Origin: Zobellia galactanivorans
GTDB lineage: Bacteria > Bacteroidota > Bacteroidia > Flavobacteriales > Flavobacteriaceae
Reading direction: 5' to 3'
Assembly: GCF_000973105.1 (NCBI RefSeq)
Contig: NC_015844.1
Coordinates: forward strand, 3,282,501-3,346,500
Length of the DNA stretch: 64,000 bases
The translations under genes were made by a program, and so were the position numbers. Numbering within the stretch: the first letter of the stretch is position 1; every line of letters starts with the position of its first letter. The notes under the pieces were generated by a model that made no database searches, had not been told where the DNA came from, and saw only the letters and a list, made by a program, of their open reading frames with translations. Below, piece after piece: positions 16,585 through 25,507 of this stretch.

Positions 16585-16779
16585 TTAGTCTACAACTTTC
16601 ACATTTACCGCGTTCAGTCCTTTTTTACCTTGTTGTAGCTCAAATTCTACAACGTCACCTTCACGAATTTCATCGATTAAACCAGAAATGTGTACAAAGT
16701 GATCTTCGCTTGAACCATCTTCAGTGATAAATCCGTAACCTTTGGAATCATTGAAGAATTTTACTGTTCCTTTACTCAT
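16585..16779 (-). CDS. Cold-shock domain protein, CspA family
   Basis: 64 residues, a single OB-fold. RNA-binding motifs RNP1 (KGYGFIT) and RNP2 (DHFVHIS) are intact, as is the N-terminal GTVKFFN strand. These proteins bind single-stranded RNA and DNA, melt RNA secondary structure and can act as antiterminators. It has its own strong terminator and a long AT-rich upstream region of about 300 bp, compatible with the long cold-responsive leaders of csp mRNAs, although cold induction cannot be shown from sequence. Confidence 0.95.
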   Translation of the reverse strand: MSKGTVKFFNDSKGYGFITEDGSSEDHFVHISGLIDEIREGDVVEFELQQGKKGLNAVNVKVVD

Positions 16780-17090
16780 AATACAAAAAAATTAAATTAA
16801 ATTATGTCGCGAAGATAAGGTTAATAAATTTAATTAAATGATTTTTACCAAGTTATCTTTGGTTTATGCTAAGGTTAGTTGTAAGAATGTTACCTAATTT
16901 TGGTTCTAATTTTACTATCTTTTTTCTTTCCAAAAGGGGTAAAATAAAATGTTTTATTCCTTGGTTTACAAGAGCTGAACCTCTTGATACCTCCTGTGTT
17001 TTATAGGGTTTTAATTTATTTTCCTACAAATTTAATGTAGGAAATTTTAACGAATGCCCTGGGTGTCCTATTTGGGATTAAAGCATAAAA
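16780..17090 (-). other. Upstream region of the cold-shock gene
   Basis: No convincing coding frame in this roughly 310-bp AT-rich stretch. On the minus strand TATCTTCG (one mismatch to TAnnTTTG) lies about 40 nt upstream of the cspA start. The rest separates cspA from the peroxiredoxin terminator and could hold a second promoter or a leader. Confidence 0.4.
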
Positions 17091-17118
17091 AAGCCATAGA
17101 TGTTAAAATTCTATGGCT
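17091..17118 (-). terminator. Terminator of the peroxiredoxin gene
   Basis: The stem AGCCATAGA / TCTATGGCT (9 bp, 9-nt loop) is followed on the minus strand by TTTTTATG. Confidence 0.7.
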
Positions 17119-17139
17119 CTTGTCAATATTTCGATTTTT

Positions 17140-17778
17140 TTATGCCGTCGGATCCGGAGTCATTCGCAAATAAGGTTTAATTTCTTTTACACCTTTACTG
17201 AACATGGTTTTTGCGTCTTCGGTAGTAATGGCCGGGCTAACAACCACGTCTTCACCGTTCTTCCAGTTGGCAGGGGTAGCTACCTTATGGTTCGCGGTAA
17301 GTTGTAATGAATCGATAACACGCAATAGCTCATGGAAGTTTCTACCTGTTGAAGCCGGATAGGTAATCATTAGCTTGACCGTTTTGTCGGGAGCGATGAT
17401 AAAAACCGAACGAACGGTTAGGGTGTTGTCGGCATTTGGGTGGATCATGTCGTAAAGATCTGACACCTTTCGATCTTCATCGGCTATAATAGGGAAATCT
17501 ACCGTAGTATTTTCAACCTCGTTGATGTCTTTGATCCATTCAACATGGGATGCGGCCCCATCTACGCTCAAGGCCAACATTTTAACGTTGCGTTTCGCGA
17601 ACTCATCTTTAAACTGGGCCGCAGTACCTAGTTCGGTGGTGCAGACCGGGGTGAAATCAGCAGGGTGTGAAAAAAGAATACCCCAACTATCGCCTAAATA
17701 ATCGTAAAGGTTTATTTGGCCTAATGAACTATCGGCCGTAAAATTTGGGGCTTTGTCGCCCAATCGTATTGTTGCCAT
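17140..17778 (-). CDS. 1-Cys peroxiredoxin (Prx6 type)
   Basis: 212 residues. The peroxidatic cysteine is in HPADFTPVCTTELG near residue 46; it is the only Cys in the protein, so this is a 1-Cys enzyme that needs an external thiol for recycling. The C-terminal arm (ATPANWKNGEDVVVSPAI ... MFSKGVKEIKPYLRMT) is typical of Prx6/AhpC2-like proteins. It reduces hydrogen peroxide and organic hydroperoxides in the cytoplasm. Monocistronic, divergent from the YfiT-like gene, which is also thiol-related. Confidence 0.92.
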   Translation of the reverse strand: MATIRLGDKAPNFTADSSLGQINLYDYLGDSWGILFSHPADFTPVCTTELGTAAQFKDEFAKRNVKMLALSVDGAASHVEWIKDINEVENTTVDFPIIADEDRKVSDLYDMIHPNADNTLTVRSVFIIAPDKTVKLMITYPASTGRNFHELLRVIDSLQLTANHKVATPANWKNGEDVVVSPAITTEDAKTMFSKGVKEIKPYLRMTPDPTA

Positions 17779-17887
17779 TTGAAATGTTTTTAGGTTTGAA
17801 ATAGAATCCTATAAATTTAGTAGATTATAAAAACAGAACCTTAGGTTAATGGTTAAAAATCTATTAAAGTTTTCTATTTTTAGAAGT

Positions 17888-18436
17888 ATGGAAAATAATG
17901 AACTAGAAGCCCTTCAATATCCGATAGGAAAATTTCAACGTCCGAAGGAAATTGACCACGAACAGATCCAGGAATGGATTGAGGTTCTTGAGAAATTGCC
18001 CAATGAATTAACTCTATTGGTCGAGGGCTTGACCGAAGAACAATTGGAAACCCCTTATCGACCGGGAGGGTGGACGGTAAGACAGACCATACATCATATA
18101 GCCGATAGCCATCACAACAGTTATATACGCTTTAAATGGGCCTTGACGGAAGACACCCCCATAATTAAGGCCTACGACGAGAAGGCTTGGGCTAAACTAT
18201 TTGACAGTAAAACCGCACCCGTACAATTGGCATTAGACCATTTGAGTGCCGTTCATGGTAGATGGGTCTACTTGTTAAAAGGCCTTGGCGAAGAACAGTT
18301 AAAACGAAGGTTTGTTCATCCAGATAGCCGTGTAGCGATTGCTTTGGATGAGAATATCGGTCAGTATGCATGGCACGGGCGGCATCACTTCGCGCATATA
18401 TACAATTTAATGGAAAGAAAGGGCTGGACCCGCTAA
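17888..18436 (+). CDS. YfiT-family DinB-fold thiol transferase or metal-dependent hydrolase
   Basis: 182 residues from the ATG giving MENNELEALQYPIGKFQ, the usual family start; the frame is open 13 codons upstream. The DinB four-helix fold carries a probable metal site made of His residues in RQTIHHIADSHHNSYIR and WHGRHHFAHIYNL. Bacillus YfiT-type proteins are proposed bacillithiol S-transferases, and flavobacteria can make bacillithiol, so a thiol-detoxification role is likely. It lies between two redox genes and converges with the thioredoxin-like gene 10 nt away. Confidence 0.82.
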   Translation: MENNELEALQYPIGKFQRPKEIDHEQIQEWIEVLEKLPNELTLLVEGLTEEQLETPYRPGGWTVRQTIHHIADSHHNSYIRFKWALTEDTPIIKAYDEKAWAKLFDSKTAPVQLALDHLSAVHGRWVYLLKGLGEEQLKRRFVHPDSRVAIALDENIGQYAWHGRHHFAHIYNLMERKGWTR

Positions 18437-18446
18437 AGAACCTGCG

Positions 18447-19004
18447 CTATTTTTTCCATTTAATATTACAGCCGATACTCGGTTTCTGTACTTCGCTTAT
18501 CTTTTGGTTGCCTAATAGCGCATCTATGGCATTGCGAAGGTCTTTTCCGGTTACGGGAATGCCATTTTCAGGTCTTGAGTCATCCAATTGCCCCCGATAT
18601 ACCAATTTTAGGTCGGCATCGAACAAATAAAAATCGGGAGTGCATGCGGCATCATAATCTTTGGCCACTTTTTGGGTTTCGTCATAGAGGTAGGGAAAGG
18701 TGTAACCTTCTTCTTCGGCTACCGCTTTCATAAGATGAGGGGCGTCTTGTGGGTAGTTCTCCACATCATTGCTCGAGATGGCGATAAAGCCGATACCCTT
18801 ATCTTGGTAAGTCTTGGCGAGACGGACCAATTCGGGGTTGATGTGTTTTACAAAAGGACAGTGATTGCATATAAAGGCGATAAGCGTTCCCCTTCTTCCT
18901 TTGAGGTCATTTAGGGCCGACATTTCTTCCGTAATCGTATTTTGAAGCTTGAAATCTGGTGCTGTCGTGCCGAGCGGAAGCATATTGCTTGGTGTTCTTG
19001 CCAT
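18447..19004 (-). CDS. Thioredoxin-fold peroxiredoxin-like protein
   Basis: 185 residues with an AhpC/TSA-type thioredoxin fold. The active site is FICNHCPFVKH (CxxC followed by P) near residue 47, and the cis-Pro region is AACTPDFYLFD. There is no signal peptide, so it is cytoplasmic. Members of this group are annotated as redoxins; substrates are not defined. An additional Cys near the C-terminus (SIGCNIKWKK) is typical of the subgroup. Confidence 0.85.
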   Translation of the reverse strand: MARTPSNMLPLGTTAPDFKLQNTITEEMSALNDLKGRRGTLIAFICNHCPFVKHINPELVRLAKTYQDKGIGFIAISSNDVENYPQDAPHLMKAVAEEEGYTFPYLYDETQKVAKDYDAACTPDFYLFDADLKLVYRGQLDDSRPENGIPVTGKDLRNAIDALLGNQKISEVQKPSIGCNIKWKK

Positions 19005-19116
19005 GGTGTTCTGTTGTTATTGATTTAAATTAGTAAAAAGTGTTTTGTGTCCCTTTGCCAAACCACAATCTATTTTTACCTTCATATTTTTATTGGTACG
19101 AACAAAAATAGAAATA

Positions 19117-19455
19117 ATGGCCGAAACGATAAACTGGCAAGACTTTGCAAAGATAGATATGCGGGTGGGAACGATTGTAGAAGTTAATGATTTTCCTGAA
19201 GCGCGTAATCCGGCCTATCAGGTGCATATTGATTTTGGTGAGGAAATAGGTATTAAAAAAACCTCGGCGCAGATTACTACCCTATATACAAAAGAAAAGC
19301 TTTTGGGTACCCAAGTGGTTGCCGTAGTTAACTTTCCGAAGAAACAAATTGCCAATTTTATGAGTGAATGTCTTATCTTGGGTGCCGTCAACGGTAAAGA
19401 CGTTGTTCTCTTACAGCCGGAAGCAACTGTAGCCAACGGACTCAAAATATCATAA
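19117..19455 (+). CDS. csaA: tRNA-binding domain protein CsaA
   Basis: 112 residues from the ATG giving MAETINWQDFAKIDMRVGTIVEV; the open frame extends upstream without similarity. It is a single OB-fold of the EMAP/tRNA-binding type with the family signature around PKKQIANFMSECLILGA. CsaA dimers bind tRNA-like structures and have been linked to protein export in Bacillus; the role in Bacteroidota is not established. The transporter gene begins 4 nt downstream. Confidence 0.9.
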   Translation: MAETINWQDFAKIDMRVGTIVEVNDFPEARNPAYQVHIDFGEEIGIKKTSAQITTLYTKEKLLGTQVVAVVNFPKKQIANFMSECLILGAVNGKDVVLLQPEATVANGLKIS

Positions 19456-19459
19456 TTGA

Positions 19460-20380
19460 TTGACCGAAACCCTTTTAGATAACGTATCGCTTAATTTTGA
19501 CGCCCAGGCACAATGGGTATTGAATGTTTCGCTCTCCCTGGTTATGTTCGGCATTGCCCTAGAAATATCCGTACAAGATTTTAAGGTGCTTTTTCAAACT
19601 CCCAAAGCTATTTTTACGGGCCTCCTTAGCCAATTTGTGCTATTGCCCTTGGTTACTTTTCTTTTGATCCTATGTATTGAACCTGTGGCAAGTATAGCCT
19701 TGGGTATGATTATGGTCGCCGCCTGTCCCGGGGGTAATGTTTCTAATTTTATATCACATATAGCGGGCGGTAATACGGCTCTTTCGGTTAGTCTTACGGC
19801 CGCTGCTACCTTGTTGGCCGTGGTAATGACCCCTTTAAACCTGCAATTTTGGGGCGGACTCTATGGGCCTACCCAAAATATTCTTAAAGAAGTGGCCCTG
19901 TCGCCATGGCAAATGGTTGGGTTGGTCTCGCTTTTATTGGGCCTGCCCTTGGTCTTGGGTATTTGGTTGAACCATATAAAACCTGTTTTAGCAAAAAAAA
20001 TGGGGAAAGTTCTTAAAACGGTATCGCTGATATTTTTTATACTATTGGTATTTTTGGCCTTGTATAATAACCGAGCGGTATTTTACGACTATATAATGTA
20101 CGTTTTTTGGATCGTGGCATTGCATAATGTATTGGCATTTTTAACGGGTTTTTCGTTTGCCAAGCTTATGGGCCTATCGGAAAAAAATGTGCGTTCTATT
20201 ACTATTGAAACGGGTATTCAGAATTCGGGATTGGGACTTCTTTTGATTTTCTCCTTTTTTGATGGTCTTGGCGGAATGGCGCTCTTGGCTGCCTTTTGGG
20301 GAATTTGGCATTTGGTGTCCGGTCTTTTGCTGGCCGCTTTTTGGGGTTATAAACCAATTAAAACAGAAAAACTGACTTGA
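19460..20380 (+). CDS. Bile acid:sodium symporter family (BASS) transporter
   Basis: 306 residues from a TTG that follows csaA by 4 nt; the next in-frame ATG lies inside the first membrane helix, so the TTG is preferred. Nine or ten hydrophobic helices are seen. The conserved substrate/Na-binding motifs are MVAACPGGNVSNFISHIAGG (helix 4) and the crossover near ITIETGIQNSGLGLLL (helix 9). Bacterial members transport organic anions such as pantoate, pyruvate or sulfated steroids with Na+; the substrate here is unknown. The next gene overlaps by 4 nt. Confidence 0.88.
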   Translation: MTETLLDNVSLNFDAQAQWVLNVSLSLVMFGIALEISVQDFKVLFQTPKAIFTGLLSQFVLLPLVTFLLILCIEPVASIALGMIMVAACPGGNVSNFISHIAGGNTALSVSLTAAATLLAVVMTPLNLQFWGGLYGPTQNILKEVALSPWQMVGLVSLLLGLPLVLGIWLNHIKPVLAKKMGKVLKTVSLIFFILLVFLALYNNRAVFYDYIMYVFWIVALHNVLAFLTGFSFAKLMGLSEKNVRSITIETGIQNSGLGLLLIFSFFDGLGGMALLAAFWGIWHLVSGLLLAAFWGYKPIKTEKLT

Positions 20381-21420
20381 AAAATATTGGCTATCGATTA
20401 CTAAAGGTCTGGATCAAGTCCGGATTGTATTTGTACTATGGAAAAATAAGGGTTTCTGGACTCGAGAACGTGCCCAAGGACAAAGCGGTGTTGTTTTTGC
20501 CCAATCACCAAGGTGCCTTGCTGGATGTATTGCTGATTGCTGTTGACTGTAATCGTAAGCCTTTCTTCTTGACACGATCCGATGTCTTTACCAAGCCGAC
20601 CTTGAAAAAATTCTTTGCGTATTTAAGAATGATTCCTATCTACCGTATACGGGATGGGAGGGAAGCCCTTAAAAATAACCAGGCCGTCTTTGACCAATGT
20701 GCGGAAATATTTAAAGACAATCATGCCATTGTTATGTTTCCCGAGGCCAACCATAACATTAAACGCCGCGTAAGGCCCTTGAGCAAGGGCTTTACGCGAA
20801 TTTTGTTCAATGCCGTCGAAAGATTGCCCGAAACGGAACTCTATATTGTGCCCGTGGGGCTAAACTATAGGGGCAATTCTAGTTTTCCCGATAAGGTAGC
20901 CCTTTACTACGATAAGAATATCTTGGTCAATACCTTGTATGACCCTAAGGATGTGCAAGCTTCAGTGAATAGGGTGAAGGGAAAAGTTTCCGATAGGTTG
21001 AAACAACTGACGACACATATAGAGGACTTCGATAATTATGAAAACATAGCGGGGCAGTTGAACCGCATGGACGTCGATTTTTTAGATCCTTTTGAAACGA
21101 ACAAGGTGATAGAAGGATTGGATCCATCTGTAAAGGTATCGGATCAAGTAAGGAAAAAAGGACCGTTACGGGTCGTGGCCGATGCTATTTTTGAAGTACT
21201 GAACTTTCCGGTTATCTTACTCTGGCGTAAATGGGCCAAGCCAAAGGTTTGGGAACCTGAGTTTATGGGAACGCTCCGATTTGGATTTTCCTTATTGGCC
21301 TATCCTGTATACTATGCACTCTTGTTTACGTGTATCGCCCTGTTTTGTAATAGTCTGGTGGCCTTGGCCGTAATTTTGGCCTTGTTCGTATATAACTGGG
21401 CCTATGTTAGAAGGAATTGA
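20377..21420 (+). CDS. PlsC-type lysophospholipid acyltransferase
   Basis: 347 residues from a TTG that overlaps the stop of the transporter (TTGA). The acyltransferase core has PNHQGALLD (a His-x5-Asp form of the HX4D motif), the Arg-containing PIYRIRDG, the FPEANHNIKRRVRPLSKG block equivalent to FPEGxR and VPVGLNY. The C-terminal third has one or two membrane helices (VYYALLFTCIALFCNSLVAL). It probably acylates glycerophospholipid or a related lipid at the inner membrane. It is distinct in length from the main PlsC (about 240 aa). Confidence 0.85.
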   Translation: MKNIGYRLLKVWIKSGLYLYYGKIRVSGLENVPKDKAVLFLPNHQGALLDVLLIAVDCNRKPFFLTRSDVFTKPTLKKFFAYLRMIPIYRIRDGREALKNNQAVFDQCAEIFKDNHAIVMFPEANHNIKRRVRPLSKGFTRILFNAVERLPETELYIVPVGLNYRGNSSFPDKVALYYDKNILVNTLYDPKDVQASVNRVKGKVSDRLKQLTTHIEDFDNYENIAGQLNRMDVDFLDPFETNKVIEGLDPSVKVSDQVRKKGPLRVVADAIFEVLNFPVILLWRKWAKPKVWEPEFMGTLRFGFSLLAYPVYYALLFTCIALFCNSLVALAVILALFVYNWAYVRRN

Positions 21421-21442
21421 ATTAGGCCCCTAGGTATAGGTA

Positions 21443-21478
21443 TAAAAAAACGACCACATGTTGTGGTCGTTTTTTTAT
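21443..21478. terminator. Bidirectional intrinsic terminator
   Basis: The stem ACGACCACA / TGTGGTCGT has an A-run before and a T-run after it. It serves the acyltransferase gene and the convergent DUF3276 gene. Confidence 0.8.
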
Positions 21479-21495
21479 TTAGGTTGCAAGTCTTT

Positions 21496-21876
21496 TTAAA
21501 TATCGTCAAAGCTTACATCCGTAAAACTTTCGGTGCTCGAAGGCTTCATTTCTCCGTTGGTGACAATTTCTTCTTCTTTTTTGAAATCTTTTTGGTGACG
21601 TTCGGAGATTACTTCTGAGCCCTTTTCCTCGATAATGAAATTCATCATTTCCTCTACATTGTCCTTAAAGGCTTGAAAATCTTCCTTGTATAAGTATATT
21701 TTGTGTTTCTTGTAGTGGAAAGAGCCATCGTCGTGAGTAAATTTTTTACTCTCTGTAATCGTTAAGTAATAATCTCCTGCCTTGGTACTTCTTACATCAA
21801 AAAAATATGTGCGTCTACCTGCCCGTAATACTTTGGAATGAATTTCCTCCTGGTCCATTGAATCTTTTTCGTTCAT
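21496..21876 (-). CDS. DUF3276 (PUR-domain) nucleic-acid-binding protein
   Basis: 126 residues. The core (KVLRAGRRTYFFDVRSTKAG through a helix KEDFQAFKDNVEEMMNFI) is one PUR-alpha-like repeat, the fold of DUF3276 proteins of Bacteroidota and spirochaetes; related proteins bind single-stranded DNA or RNA as dimers. The C-terminal 35 residues are acidic, Ser/Thr-rich and probably disordered. It sits downstream of the MsbA-like exporter gene on the same strand, about 70 nt away. Confidence 0.85.
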   Translation of the reverse strand: MNEKDSMDQEEIHSKVLRAGRRTYFFDVRSTKAGDYYLTITESKKFTHDDGSFHYKKHKIYLYKEDFQAFKDNVEEMMNFIIEEKGSEVISERHQKDFKKEEEIVTNGEMKPSSTESFTDVSFDDI

Positions 21877-21948
21877 CGCGTTTAGTGTCTAGTTAATAGT
21901 GTTAATCTTTCAAAAATGTAAAAAAAAAGCCAATACGACAACAATTTT

Positions 21949-23703
21949 TTAGTTTTCTTTCTCTGAAAGTTGAGTGAAGTACAGATCTTTATAATATCCG
22001 TCAACACTGTTTAAATCACTATGGTTGCCTTCTTGAAGAAGTTCTCCATTGGAAAGAACCAAGACCTTATCGGCGTTTTTCGCCGAAGAAACACGATGGC
22101 TGACAATAAGGGTGGTACGATTTTTTGACGCTTTTTTCAGATTGTTCAGAATTTCTTCTTCAGTTTCTGTGTCAACTGCTGAAAGACAATCGTCAAAAAG
22201 ATATATTTCGGGTTTTTTTAAGAGGGCACGCGCAATAGAGACCCTCTGTTTCTGTCCGCCGCTCAGGGTGATGCCCCTTTCGCCCAATACGGTGTCGTAG
22301 CCCTTGGTGAAACCTACGATGTTTTCATGTACTACCGCAGCTTTGGCCGCATTGATAACCTCTTCGTCGGTAGCGTCTTCCTTGCCGAATTTAATATTGT
22401 TCTTTATGGAGTCTGAAAATAAGAAGGCGTCTTGGGGTACCGCACCGATGGCTTGGCGTAAACTGTTTATGTTCAATTGCTCTATGGGGGTGTCGTCTAT
22501 TAAGATTTCACCAGAGGTCACATCGTAAAGTCGGGCCACAAGGTCTAGAATAGTCGACTTTCCTGACCCCGTCTTTCCTAATATGGCTACCGTTTCCCCT
22601 TCGTTTATGGTGAAAGAAATATTCTTGAGGGCCGTAATTTCAGTGTCTTCATAAGTAAAGCTTACATTTCTGAATTCGATTTTTCCCTTTACGGGCGTTT
22701 CTTCGAGTACGGTATTCTTGATATCAGGTGATTCTTTTAAAAATTCGTTGATCCTTTTTTGTGAGGCTTCCGCCCTTTGTACGATAGAGGTCAACCAACC
22801 GATAATGGCTACCGGCCAAGTAAGCATGTTTACGTAGAGAATGAACTCTGCAATAACCCCGGAAGAGGCTATTTCCCCGTTTATATATTGCTTTCCTCCT
22901 ATATAAATAACGAAAATGTTACTAATACCGATGAGTAAGACCATTAGGGGGAAGAACCAAGCATTGACCTTTGCCAAATCCATACTCTTGTTTTTTCCTT
23001 CAAGGGCAAGGGAGCTGAGGTCGTTATTGATGTTCGGTTCCAAGGCATATGCCTTGATGACCGAAACCCCCGAAAATACTTCTTGGGTAAAGGTTGAAAG
23101 GGTAGAGAGGTATTGCTGAACAACCGTACTGCGTTCATGGATTACCTTGCTGATGTAATAGATAAGTACCGACAATATCGGCAAGGGTATTAAGGTATAG
23201 GCGGCGAGTTTCGGGGCCGTCATGAACATGATCGGGATGATACAGGCAAAGAGCGTCAGGGTGTTTATGCCGTACATCAGTGCCGGTCCGGTATACATTC
23301 GCACTTGGTTTACATCTTCGCTGATACGGTTCATCAGGTCGCCGGTGCGGTTCTTCTTGTAGAAATTTAGACTTAGAAATTGATAGTGGTCGAAAATTTC
23401 GTTTTTAAGGTCGTACTCGATATAGCGCGAAACGTTAATTATCGTCTGCCGCATTAAAAAGGTAAAGAAGCCCGATAAGAGGGCGGCACCCACAATGATC
23501 AGTATATATTCAAGAAGGAAATCCTTGGCGGTCGGTTCCGAGATCTTATCGTTCATGAAATCCTCGATGACCGTAATCGATTCTTTGACGTATCGGGGCA
23601 TGACCAGTTGAAGCACCCGGGCAATGATGGTAATGAACAATCCGACCAATAATTTCGACCAGTATTTTTTAAAGTATTTATTTAGGTGTGCAAGTTCCTT
23701 CAT
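21949..23703 (-). CDS. MsbA-like ABC transporter (fused permease and ATPase)
   Basis: 584 residues: six N-terminal membrane helices (ABC type IV exporter) and a C-terminal ATPase with Walker A (ILGKTGSGKSTILDL), Q-loop (IGAVPQDAFLFSDSI), signature (ITLSGGQKQRVSIARAL), Walker B (IYLFDDCLSAVDTETE; the usual catalytic Glu position reads D-C) and H-loop (IVSHRVS). The replacement of the catalytic Glu by Cys in the DDCLS block is notable but occurs in some exporter subfamilies. It works as a homo- or heterodimeric lipid or drug exporter. A -7 box TATCTTTG lies at 23736-23743 on the minus strand. Confidence 0.9.
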   Translation of the reverse strand: MKELAHLNKYFKKYWSKLLVGLFITIIARVLQLVMPRYVKESITVIEDFMNDKISEPTAKDFLLEYILIIVGAALLSGFFTFLMRQTIINVSRYIEYDLKNEIFDHYQFLSLNFYKKNRTGDLMNRISEDVNQVRMYTGPALMYGINTLTLFACIIPIMFMTAPKLAAYTLIPLPILSVLIYYISKVIHERSTVVQQYLSTLSTFTQEVFSGVSVIKAYALEPNINNDLSSLALEGKNKSMDLAKVNAWFFPLMVLLIGISNIFVIYIGGKQYINGEIASSGVIAEFILYVNMLTWPVAIIGWLTSIVQRAEASQKRINEFLKESPDIKNTVLEETPVKGKIEFRNVSFTYEDTEITALKNISFTINEGETVAILGKTGSGKSTILDLVARLYDVTSGEILIDDTPIEQLNINSLRQAIGAVPQDAFLFSDSIKNNIKFGKEDATDEEVINAAKAAVVHENIVGFTKGYDTVLGERGITLSGGQKQRVSIARALLKKPEIYLFDDCLSAVDTETEEEILNNLKKASKNRTTLIVSHRVSSAKNADKVLVLSNGELLQEGNHSDLNSVDGYYKDLYFTQLSEKEN

Positions 23704-24024
23704 GAAAGGTTTCGGCTAAGAAATATGTAATTGGCCAAAGATAGTGGTTTGGGTATAAACGAAATGTTATAAATACCATAAGATATTGCCTCGATATCGA
23801 TTTACGCCCGTCGGCCCCGATATTTTATATACGTTAAATTTACGGTAAGTTTTAAAAATAATCAGGCTTCAAGGGGCTTAATAGCAAGGTTTTGCGGAGG
23901 TCTGAAAACATTAAAGTGAAATGAAGCTGTCGTTTCATCGGTTTGTATAGTAGTCTTTTGGGCTTTATTCTTATTTTTGCGGCGTGAGAGTCAAACCAAT
24001 ACTATTCCAAAAAAGTTCTTTAAA
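23704..24024. other. Divergent promoter region between the ABC exporter and nusB
   Basis: No coding frame seen. On the minus strand TATCTTTG (23736-23743) should drive the exporter; on the plus strand TATTTTTG (23972-23979) lies 45 nt before the nusB ATG. Neither has a well-spaced TTTG. A short inverted repeat (ATGAA-GCTGTCG-TTTCAT) is present near 23921-23938. Confidence 0.4.
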
Positions 24025-24972
24025 ATGCTAACACGAAGACATATACGGGTAAAAGTGATGCAATGTATTTATGCCATTACCCAATCTAAAGATGAGTCTT
24101 TAGAGAAACAAGAAAAATTTCTGCGGTTTAGCATAGATAATATGTACACGCTCTATCTACTTATGATGAGCCTTATTATAGAAATTCACCAAAGAGGGGC
24201 CGAGCAATTGAAGATTTCGTCAAAGAAATATTTGGCCACGGCTTCCGATACCTTTCCCGATCAAAAGAAATTTGTAAATAACCGATTGCTTTCCCAAATC
24301 GTCAATAACGAACCGTTGAAGGCAGAGCTGAAAAAACGCAAGCTCGAAAATTGGTATTTGAACGAAGAGTACGTAAAAATCATTTACAACAATATTGTAG
24401 CGAGTTCAACCTATGAAGACTATATGTCGGCTGAAGGCAGTAATTGGGCCGAAGATAAAGAGTTCGTCGTTACCTTGTTCAAAGATGTCATAGCCCCTGA
24501 TGAAAAGATTTACGACTATTTTGAGGATAACAATCTTACTTGGGTAGATGATATTCCTATTGTAAACACTTTTATCCTTAAAATGCTAAGAAAGGTCAGG
24601 CCCGACCATCCCACCTCGTATTTCTTGCCTCGCTTGCTGAAGGATCAAGAAGATTTGGATTTTGCCAAAAAACTCTTGCGGAAGACCTTGCTCAAAGATG
24701 CCGAGTTGACCAAAGAGATAGAGGGCAAGACGCCCAATTGGGACAAGGACCGTATTGCCGATATGGATGCCATACTTTTAAAAATGGCCATATGCGAACT
24801 TCTAAACTTTCCGTCCATACCTGAAAAAGTAACGATTAACGAATTTTTGGAAATCGCCAAGGAGTATTCTACCCCTAAGAGCAGTATTTTTATCAATGGA
24901 ATTTTAGACAACCTTGTAAAAGAATACAAAAAGGATGGAAAGCTTAACAAAATGGGTAGGGGTCTCATTTAA
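24025..24972 (+). CDS. nusB: Transcription antitermination factor NusB, long form
   Basis: 315 residues from the ATG giving MLTRRHIRVKVMQCIYA, the usual Bacteroidota start. The N-terminal half is an extra helical region, and the canonical NusB fold occupies roughly the last 150 residues (DKDRIADMDAILLKMAICELL and TINEFLEIAKEYSTPKSSIFINGILDNL). NusB with NusE/S10 binds boxA RNA and prevents premature termination in rRNA operons. At 315 aa it is about twice the size of E. coli NusB, as in other flavobacteria. Followed by DUF1573 and yajC, a conserved order. Confidence 0.93.
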   Translation: MLTRRHIRVKVMQCIYAITQSKDESLEKQEKFLRFSIDNMYTLYLLMMSLIIEIHQRGAEQLKISSKKYLATASDTFPDQKKFVNNRLLSQIVNNEPLKAELKKRKLENWYLNEEYVKIIYNNIVASSTYEDYMSAEGSNWAEDKEFVVTLFKDVIAPDEKIYDYFEDNNLTWVDDIPIVNTFILKMLRKVRPDHPTSYFLPRLLKDQEDLDFAKKLLRKTLLKDAELTKEIEGKTPNWDKDRIADMDAILLKMAICELLNFPSIPEKVTINEFLEIAKEYSTPKSSIFINGILDNLVKEYKKDGKLNKMGRGLI

Positions 24973-24982
24973 AATAAATGAT

Positions 24983-24990
24983 TAATTTTG
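24983..24990 (+). promoter_or_regulatory. -7 element upstream of the DUF1573 gene
   Basis: TAATTTTG fits TAnnTTTG, 22 nt before the ATG at 25013. It suggests DUF1573-yajC can be transcribed separately from nusB. Confidence 0.4.
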
Positions 24991-25012
24991 CCTTTAAACT
25001 AAAGTTAGAGAT

Positions 25013-25483
25013 ATGAAAAAAACAATTTTTGCCTTAAGTATATTTTCACTTTTGGCGTTCGTTTCTTGTAAAGAAAATGCGTCGAGTAAAGTAAAATCAG
25101 ATAATGTTACCGAGGCTGCACAGCGCGATGAAGCCAGTAAGCAGGTTCCGGTAATGGAGTTTGAGAAAGCTGAGCATGACTTTGGTACCATTGAACAAGG
25201 TACACCACAAGAAACCATTTTTACTTTTAAAAATACGGGTAATGCCCCGTTGATCATAACCAGTGCCACCAGTTCTTGTGGTTGTACGGTTCCAAATCCA
25301 CCAAAAGATCCTATCGCACCGGGAGAACAAGGGGAATTGGTAGTGAAGTTCAACGGATCGGGCCAGAACCAGGTTACCAAAACGATTACTGTAAATGCCA
25401 ATACCGAAAAAGGAACCGAGCAATTGCGAATCAAAGCTTTTGTTAACCCTAAAGGGGCGGCTCCGGTAGGACCAACCAAATAA
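25013..25483 (+). CDS. DUF1573-domain lipoprotein
   Basis: 156 residues. The lipoprotein signal ends at LAFVSCKEN. The mature part is an Ig-like beta-sandwich of the DUF1573 family, with the diagnostic HDFGTIEQGTP start, TFKNTGNAPLIIT and the SSCGCTVPNPPKDPIAPGE loop containing CxC. It is anchored in a membrane and faces the periplasm or the outer surface. Its biochemical role is unknown; the close link to yajC is conserved in Bacteroidota and suggests an envelope-biogenesis role, which is inference. Confidence 0.9.
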   Translation: MKKTIFALSIFSLLAFVSCKENASSKVKSDNVTEAAQRDEASKQVPVMEFEKAEHDFGTIEQGTPQETIFTFKNTGNAPLIITSATSSCGCTVPNPPKDPIAPGEQGELVVKFNGSGQNQVTKTITVNANTEKGTEQLRIKAFVNPKGAAPVGPTK

Positions 25484-25507
25484 TAATAGATTAGATACTA
25501 AATAAAT

